Source of the DNA: JABSOG01 sp041583135
GTDB taxonomy: Bacteria; Pseudomonadota; Gammaproteobacteria; Enterobacterales; Alteromonadaceae
Reading direction: 5' to 3'
Assembly (NCBI GenBank): GCA_041583135.1
Contig: JBFHGJ010000102.1
Location: 1 to 20,703 of the forward strand
DNA: 20,703 bases
The notes under the pieces are model-generated. The model did not search any database. It was not told the DNA's origin and saw only the letters and a program-made list of their open reading frames with translations. Positions 17,101 through 20,703 of the stretch are shown one piece after another. The position numbers were made by a program, and so were the translations under genes. Numbering within the stretch: position 1 is the first letter of the stretch; each line of letters opens with the position of its first letter.

Positions 17101-20100
17101 CGTATCGGCTAAGATAAACTTGCGTCTTTCAACCGGCAGCTCCGGATCTAACGGCACGTATGCGCCACCGGCTTTGAGTATCGCCAAAATGGCGACCACC
17201 ATCTCAAGTGAACGTTCCATTTCGATGGCGATTAAAGATTCGGTTTTACAGCCTTGAGCCGGTAGACAGCCTTGAGCCGGTAGACAGCCTTTAGCCACGA
17301 GATAGTTGGCCAGCTGATTGGCTTTTTGCTCAAGCTCGCCATAGCTCAGTTGTTTGTCGTCAAATATCACCGCGCAGTGATCAGGTGAATGCTGGGCAAA
17401 ACGCTCAAAGCCGTGATGAACAAGCACATCTTGGGCGAGCGGTTTGGCGGTTTGATTTAACGCAAAAATGCCGGCTCGCTCATTATCGCTCAGTATTTCA
17501 ATATGTTGCAGCGAAGATACCGCACCTTTTAGCAGAGTTTGCAACACCCGCTCAAAGTGCTGATTGAGCATGGCAATATACTGAGCGTCAAACAAGGCGA
17601 CATCATATAGCCACTCCCATTGCAGCTGGTCACCATCAAAGCGCACGATCAATTCAATGTCGTATTTGACCACCCGAGTTTTCGGCGCCAACGCTTTGAA
17701 CTCGGCGCCGAGCAACTGTAAAGACCCACCGCTTTGTACATTGTTTAAGGTCAACATAATTTGGAACAAAGGCGTGTGGGCGTTGCTGCGCGGCACTTGG
17801 CAATGCTCTACCAGCTGCTCAAACGAAATGTCTTGATGACTTTGCGCCGCCAAATTCAGCGCTTTAATGTGGGCCAAATACTCATCCAGACTGTCAAAAT
17901 CGGTGCTGGCACGCAGCACCAAGGTATTGACGAAAAAGCCGATGAGCGGCTCAAGCTCAGCTTGCAGGCGATTGGCTACCGGCGTGCCGATAACGATGTC
18001 TTTGCTGTTGCTGTGACGGGATAACACCAAGGCAAAAGCACTGTGCAGCGCCATAAACGGGGTTAACTGGCGGCTGATGGCATAGTGATTGAGCGCCTGG
18101 GCCAAACCCGCAGGGGCATGACACAAAAGCGAATCGCCAAGGTGCTGTTTGTGTTCGGGTCTTGCGCCTTTTAGCGGCAAGTCATGAACCACAGGCGCAT
18201 GTGCCAGCTGTTGTTGCCAGTAGTCGAGTTGTGTTTGTAACACTTCGCCTTTGAGCCATTGGCGTTGCCACAGGGCATAGTCGCTGTATTGTAGCGTCAG
18301 CGGCTCAAGCGCGGGGGTCTTACCTTGCACCAGCGCGCTGTAGGCTTGGCGAAACTCTCTTAACAGCACCATCATCGACCAAGCGTCTGAGGCAATATGA
18401 TGCATATTGACCAACAGCCAATTGCGAGTTTGACCTTTAAAATAACTGCCGCGAATAATCAAATCACTCGACAGGTTAAAATCTCGCTTACTGTCACGGT
18501 CGATAAGTGCCAATACCTCAGCTTCATCAAGCGCTGCGACATCTTGCACGTCAATTTGAAATGACGCGTTTGCCAACAGCTGTTGCTGAGGCTCACCATC
18601 AACGGTGACATACACGGTGCGTAATACACTGTGACGCTTAATGATCAGGTTTAGCGCCTGCTGCGCTTTGTCGATATCAAGCTCGCCGCTCACCTCAAAG
18701 GCGATAGGCATATTGTATTCGCGACTTTGCCCTTGCAACTGGTCGATAAACCACAAACGCTGCTGAGCAAAAGAACAAGGCAACGGCTGCTCCTGTGCGA
18801 TATTTTGCGCGGTAATGGCCGGGCGCGTTAGCGTTTGTGTGCTGGATTCGATTTGCTGCGCCAGCTGGGCAAGTCCGGCATGGCTAAACACTGCCGCCAC
18901 CGGCAGCTCGCAATCAAACTGTTTACGAATTTGCGAGCTGAGCCTGACCGCCAACAGCGAGTGACCACCCAAAGCAAAAAAGTCGCTGTCGCGGCCAATT
19001 CTGTGTCCATCAACGGCCAAAAGCTCAGCCCATATAGAGGCGAGCTGCTGCTCAAAACGGCCCTCGGGGGCTTGATATTGACCATAAAGCTCGGCATCTG
19101 TTGGCTGTGGCAACTGGCCACGGTCGATTTTACCGTTGGCGGTCAGTGGCAGCTTGTCTAAATGAATAAACAGCTGAGGCACCATGTAATCGGCAAGGGT
19201 ACTGCTCAAAATGGCTTTAAGCGCGCCCTGCTCTATGTTGCGACCTTGATACCATGCCACCAAAGTCTGATTGGCACTGACACCAGCCGCTGCCAATTCG
19301 ATACCCGCGATGGCACTTAGGGCGCTTTCAATCTCGCCCAGTTCAATGCGTAACCCTCGCAATTTGACCTGATTGTCCACCCTGCCGACAAAATGCAACA
19401 CGCCATCGCTATCCAGGCTAAGCAAGTCGCCGCTGCGATACAGTTTGCCCGGGCCAAAAGGATTGTCGATAAAAGCTTTTTGGCTTTGCTCGGCAAGCTG
19501 ATGATAGCCATCTGCTAAACCGACACCACCGATGTAAAGCTCGGCAATGCAGCCTTGAGGCACCATTTGCAGCTCATCGTCAAGGAGATAGAGCGACAGG
19601 TTTTGCAGCGCTTTGCCCACAGGCACCATGGCATTTGTGTCTTGGTCAAAATCGACGCGGTGGAAACAGGCGGTCATGGTGGTTTCTGTTGGGCCATATT
19701 GATTGACCAGCTGCACCTGCTCGCCAAATGCCGCTCTGGTTTGCTGGCATAGAGCCATCATCAACGGCTCTCCGCTGGTGAGAATTAACCTAAGACGATT
19801 GGCCATAGGACCATCGCAGATAGCCAGTTCAGTCAATACAGAAGGCACGATGGCTGGAATAACCGTAACCTGATGGCGCTTGATCAGTTCACGCAAAGCA
19901 ATAGGGTCGCGCGCCGTTTGTTTGTCGGCCAGTACCACGCAGGCACCTTGAGTCAAAGGCGCAAAGGTATCACGTATTGATGCGTCAAAGGCCAATGAGG
20001 CCAATTGTAAGCAGGTGTCCTCGCCACCAATGGCAAAATTGTCGCTCAGGTAGTCCAGGTAGTTTAGCACCCCGACTTTGAGGCTTCTCACCCCTTTGGG

Positions 20101-20703
20101 TTGTCCGGTTGAACCTGAGGTATAGGCTAAGTAGGCAAGTTCGCTACCTTGTTGCGCGCTAGGGTTTTGCGCACTTTGCTGTTGCACAGCCTCCGAGAAA
20201 TAATCAACGCTTAATTGCCCTTGTGCCAGCCCTTGTATCAGCCCGAGTTTGGCGGCGCTCTCATCAGTGTGAACTAAACAGGCGATAGCGGCATCTTTGG
20301 CCATGTGCTGCAATCTTGCCACCGGATACATCGGGTCAAGCATCACAAAGGCTAGGCCACTTTTCATCACACCCAATAAGGTCGCAATGGTGGCAGGTGA
20401 TTTTTCACCACAAACGCCGATGATGCTCATAGGGGCAAAGTTTTGCGCCAGTAAGTAGTGTGCAACCCGGTTGGCATCTTGATTGAGCTTTTGAAAATCG
20501 ATGCGTTGTTCGCCAAACACCAAAGCGCAGCGCGTAGGCGTTGCTTGCGCTTGGCGTTCAAAGCGTAAAGCCAGCGTGTCGGTCTCATCTAAAGCAGCAC
20601 TTTTGCCTTGAAGGGCATGAGTTAACTCGGCAATGCGAGCGTCATCCATCACAGGCAAAGACGCCAAAGGCGCATCAGGGGTTTGTACGATACGCTCAAG
20701 TAA
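14161..20703 (-). CDS. Nonribosomal peptide synthetase A, 5'-truncated by window edge: (C)-A-T-C-A(Ser)-T-C
   Basis: This is a modular NRPS that activates amino acids on A domains, carries them on T domains and joins them in C domains, in the cytoplasm. The frame is open to the right edge, giving 2180 visible residues. The first ones (LLERIVQTPDAPLASLP) are the typical end of a C domain and C-A linker, so the gene continues upstream; the in-frame TTG at 20667 is not a real start. Domains in order are C1 end, A1, T1 (Ser codon 18958-18960), C2 (HHIASDA, 18382-18402), A2, T2 (Ser codon 15745-15747), C3 (HHIASDG, about 15160-15180) and a basic tail of about 35 residues. The last C domain has no A domain after it, so its acceptor must be loaded on another protein, most simply NRPS B. 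The stop TGA overlaps the start of the hydroxylase gene. There is no thioesterase or epimerase in the visible part. Confidence 0.97.
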   Translation of the reverse strand, partial: LLERIVQTPDAPLASLPVMDDARIAELTHALQGKSAALDETDTLALRFERQAQATPTRCALVFGEQRIDFQKLNQDANRVAHYLLAQNFAPMSIIGVCGEKSPATIATLLGVMKSGLAFVMLDPMYPVARLQHMAKDAAIACLVHTDESAAKLGLIQGLAQGQLSVDYFSEAVQQQSAQNPSAQQGSELAYLAYTSGSTGQPKGVRSLKVGVLNYLDYLSDNFAIGGEDTCLQLASLAFDASIRDTFAPLTQGACVVLADKQTARDPIALRELIKRHQVTVIPAIVPSVLTELAICDGPMANRLRLILTSGEPLMMALCQQTRAAFGEQVQLVNQYGPTETTMTACFHRVDFDQDTNAMVPVGKALQNLSLYLLDDELQMVPQGCIAELYIGGVGLADGYHQLAEQSQKAFIDNPFGPGKLYRSGDLLSLDSDGVLHFVGRVDNQVKLRGLRIELGEIESALSAIAGIELAAAGVSANQTLVAWYQGRNIEQGALKAILSSTLADYMVPQLFIHLDKLPLTANGKIDRGQLPQPTDAELYGQYQAPEGRFEQQLASIWAELLAVDGHRIGRDSDFFALGGHSLLAVRLSSQIRKQFDCELPVAAVFSHAGLAQLAQQIESSTQTLTRPAITAQNIAQEQPLPCSFAQQRLWFIDQLQGQSREYNMPIAFEVSGELDIDKAQQALNLIIKRHSVLRTVYVTVDGEPQQQLLANASFQIDVQDVAALDEAEVLALIDRDSKRDFNLSSDLIIRGSYFKGQTRNWLLVNMHHIASDAWSMMVLLREFRQAYSALVQGKTPALEPLTLQYSDYALWQRQWLKGEVLQTQLDYWQQQLAHAPVVHDLPLKGARPEHKQHLGDSLLCHAPAGLAQALNHYAISRQLTPFMALHSAFALVLSRHSNSKDIVIGTPVANRLQAELEPLIGFFVNTLVLRASTDFDSLDEYLAHIKALNLAAQSHQDISFEQLVEHCQVPRSNAHTPLFQIMLTLNNVQSGGSLQLLGAEFKALAPKTRVVKYDIELIVRFDGDQLQWEWLYDVALFDAQYIAMLNQHFERVLQTLLKGAVSSLQHIEILSDNERAGIFALNQTAKPLAQDVLVHHGFERFAQHSPDHCAVIFDDKQLSYGELEQKANQLANYLVAKGCLPAQGCLPAQGCKTESLIAIEMERSLEMVVAILAILKAGGAYVPLDPELPVERRKFILADTKAELVLCTAGNDKELAGDVTYLPIDLTAQGPWQQCSTQAPTVAGCNWHNAAYVIYTSGSTGQPKGVVNEHRALVNRIKWMQDAYGLNADDKVMQKTPYGFDVSVWEFLWTLGYGATLVMAKPQGHKDPQYLSELMAKHRVSVMHFVPSMLVAYRHSGYAIAPSLRLLLCSGEALGASEVQWLSQKAPWTSLHNLYGPTEAAIDVSHFACAELGERTQVPIGKPIDNIQLLVLDNQLNLCPVGVAGELHIGGIGLARGYLNRPELTDKQFIANPFAEHFDPSCQSAKLYKTGDLVTLCADGNLAYLGRIDRQVKLRGLRIELGEIEAQLALVTGIDNCAVMVREDVPGEQVLVAYVVAENFDQAATVTALAKVLPQYMVPAVYVELEALPLSVNGKVDVKALPAPAAQSVDIADHQALPVEALQLAKIWSALLGVELEAIGENSDFFALGGHSLLAVRLVARVREQLKKHCDLALVFANSRLGDLSRALTQPLEYSVDIEAIESASEQWLPTSYAQQQLWFIDKMQGGSAEYHMPAELAVEGELDIDGAQQAVRAIIDAHQVLRSRYRLKDQQLQQQVMVDFDFAVSEFDLQALDGAAKTERLAQIVQQQRVKRFSLDGDVAIRVALVKLAPMRQQLLFNMHHIASDGWSINLVVEAFSKLYGQWIAGERNLTLAPPKVQYADYARWQREQLKGEALEEHLQYWCEYLKDVSPLHGLKTDKPRPARQSRIGEQFELAIAGELYQQLKTYCAEHQVTLFMVLQSVYAAVLWRAGESDDILFGTPQAGRQSAQCEGVIGNFVNTTVIRRRFDQQVSFSALLATAKADLLDSYPHQVMPFDLLVEKLNPERRLDYNPLIQLWFVMQNQPADELKLTGLKLAGIKPDKVNAQFDIQLSAFEANGQLYLKWTWASDLFERTTLLHISECFETMLKAALAEPDRPLAQLAIPSKADILNRQQQQTKSKVRSKRFVRKAPGTAKGAI
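14164..15590 (-). other. NRPS A terminal C domain (C3) plus basic C-terminal tail
   Basis: C3 starts with SYAQQQLWFIDKMQGGSAEY and has an intact HHIASDGWS catalytic motif near 15160-15180, so it should be active, probably as an LCL domain taking the Ser-ending peptide. It is followed directly by a tail of about 35 residues rich in Lys, Arg and Gln (about 14164-14265), ending KAPGTAKGAI. No A or T domain follows in this protein. The tail may be a docking element for NRPS B or the hydroxylase; this is inference only. Confidence 0.85.
14169..14174 (-). promoter_or_regulatory. Strong ribosome binding site (AAGGAG) for the hydroxylase, inside the NRPS A end
   Basis: AAGGAG lies 7 bases before the ATG at 14161, within the last codons of NRPS A. 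The stop TGA of NRPS A and the start ATG share one A (TGATG at 14163-14159). Together they indicate translational coupling and settle the start. Confidence 0.85.
17248..17283 (-). repeat. In-frame 18-bp tandem duplication in A2 of NRPS A
   Basis: The 18-base unit acagccttgagccggtag occurs twice in tandem (17248-17265 and 17266-17283), followed by a broken third copy. It encodes CLPAQG twice, between VAKG and CKTE, just before the IEMERS stretch. The copies are identical at the base level, which suggests a recent slippage event that kept the frame. Confidence 0.95.
17914..17960 (-). repeat. 47-bp perfect dispersed repeat, copy 2 (C2 of NRPS A)
   Basis: This is identical to 9265-9311, in the equivalent place of a different C domain. 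Protein identity is also high around it (for example GTPVANRLQ, LIGFFVNTLVLR, AQSHQDI), suggesting duplication or gene conversion between the two C domains. Confidence 0.93.
18860..20590 (-). other. NRPS A module 1: A1 (substrate not assigned) - T1
   Basis: The A1 core motifs are complete: YTSGSTGQPKG near 20100, YGPTETT near 19690, GELYIGG-like near 19530, the RVDNQVKLRGLRIELGEIE region near 19350, and NGKID with the catalytic Lys near 19125. Read by alignment to GrsA, the pocket code is D-A-R-A-L-S-Q-M-T-K. Position 239 is Arg, from the segment FDASIRDTF, where Trp is common. I do not recognise this code, so no amino acid is assigned. T1 follows with DSDFFALGGHSLLAVRL and the phosphopantetheine Ser at 18958-18960. 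Confidence 0.85.
20640..20703 (-). other. C-terminal end of an upstream condensation domain and C-A linker (NRPS A)
   Basis: The first visible codons read L-L-E-R-I-V-Q-T-P-D-A-P-L-A-S-L-P-V-M-D-D. In NRPSs this pattern follows the last helix of a C domain and precedes the A domain. It shows that module 1 has a C domain outside the window, so A1 is unlikely to be the initiating A domain of this protein. Confidence 0.8.

Larger units (their letters stand above)
15660..18790 (-). other. NRPS A module 2: C2 - A2 (Ser) - T2
   Basis: C2 starts near 18780 with SFAQQRLWFIDQLQG and looks like an LCL domain. Its catalytic motif is HHIASDA, with Ala where Gly is usual. A2 (about 17420-15890) has the pocket residues D-V-W-H-L-S-L-I-D-K from GFDVSVWEF, MHFVPSM, LLLCSGEAL and LYGPTEAAID. 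This is the familiar serine code (DVWHxSLxDK). A2 also carries a short in-frame tandem insertion near its N-terminus (17248-17283). T2 has DSDFFALGGHSLLAVRL with Ser at 15745-15747. No E domain follows, so L-Ser is expected. Confidence 0.88.

Noticed and set aside
20667..20667. TTG at 20667 as the start codon of NRPS A
   Set aside because: The frame stays open to the window edge and the preceding residues LLERIVQTPDAP are the usual end of a C domain, so the gene begins upstream.

Overview
The window lies entirely inside a nonribosomal peptide synthetase (NRPS) locus and all three genes are on the minus strand. Transcription runs from the right edge (20703) to the left edge (1). The style of the NRPS proteins and the intermediate base composition suggest a gammaproteobacterium, perhaps a marine Alteromonadales-type organism. 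That is an impression, not a demonstrated assignment. Almost every base is coding. The only gap between genes is 19 bases (13135-13153). I see no RNA gene, mobile element, CRISPR array, transporter, regulator or thioesterase. The many plus-strand open frames are shadows of the NRPS genes.

In transcription order: (1) 20703-14161 is the 3' part of NRPS A, whose 5' end lies outside the window. Its visible order is end of a C domain, A1, T1, C2, A2 (Ser), T2, C3, then a basic tail. (2) 14161-13154 is a complete 335-residue TauD/SyrP-like Fe(II)/2-oxoglutarate amino acid beta-hydroxylase. Its start codon shares one base with the stop codon of NRPS A (TGATG). (3) 13134-1 is the 5' part of NRPS B, 4378 codons with no stop in the window. 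Its order is a degenerate C-like 'interface' domain, A3 (Gln code), T3, C4, A4 (unassigned), T4, E, C5 (DCL type), A5 (Ala code), T5, C6, A6 (Asn-like code, cut by the window edge).

The visible assembly line therefore reads ...X1 - Ser - Gln (possibly 3-hydroxy-Gln) - D-X4 - Ala - Asn(-like)... The centre of interest is the junction between the two NRPSs. NRPS A ends with an intact C domain that has no A domain after it. NRPS B starts with a C-like domain whose HHxxxDG motif has lost both histidines. The hydroxylase gene sits exactly between them. This matches the logic of interface-domain-dependent beta-hydroxylases known from siderophore pathways (Asp and His substrates). Here the A domain behind the interface-like domain carries the code DAWQFGLIDK, associated with glutamine, so the predicted product is a beta-hydroxyglutamine residue. 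Domain order, motifs and pocket residues were read from the sequence. Substrate assignments rest on remembered specificity codes and are predictions.
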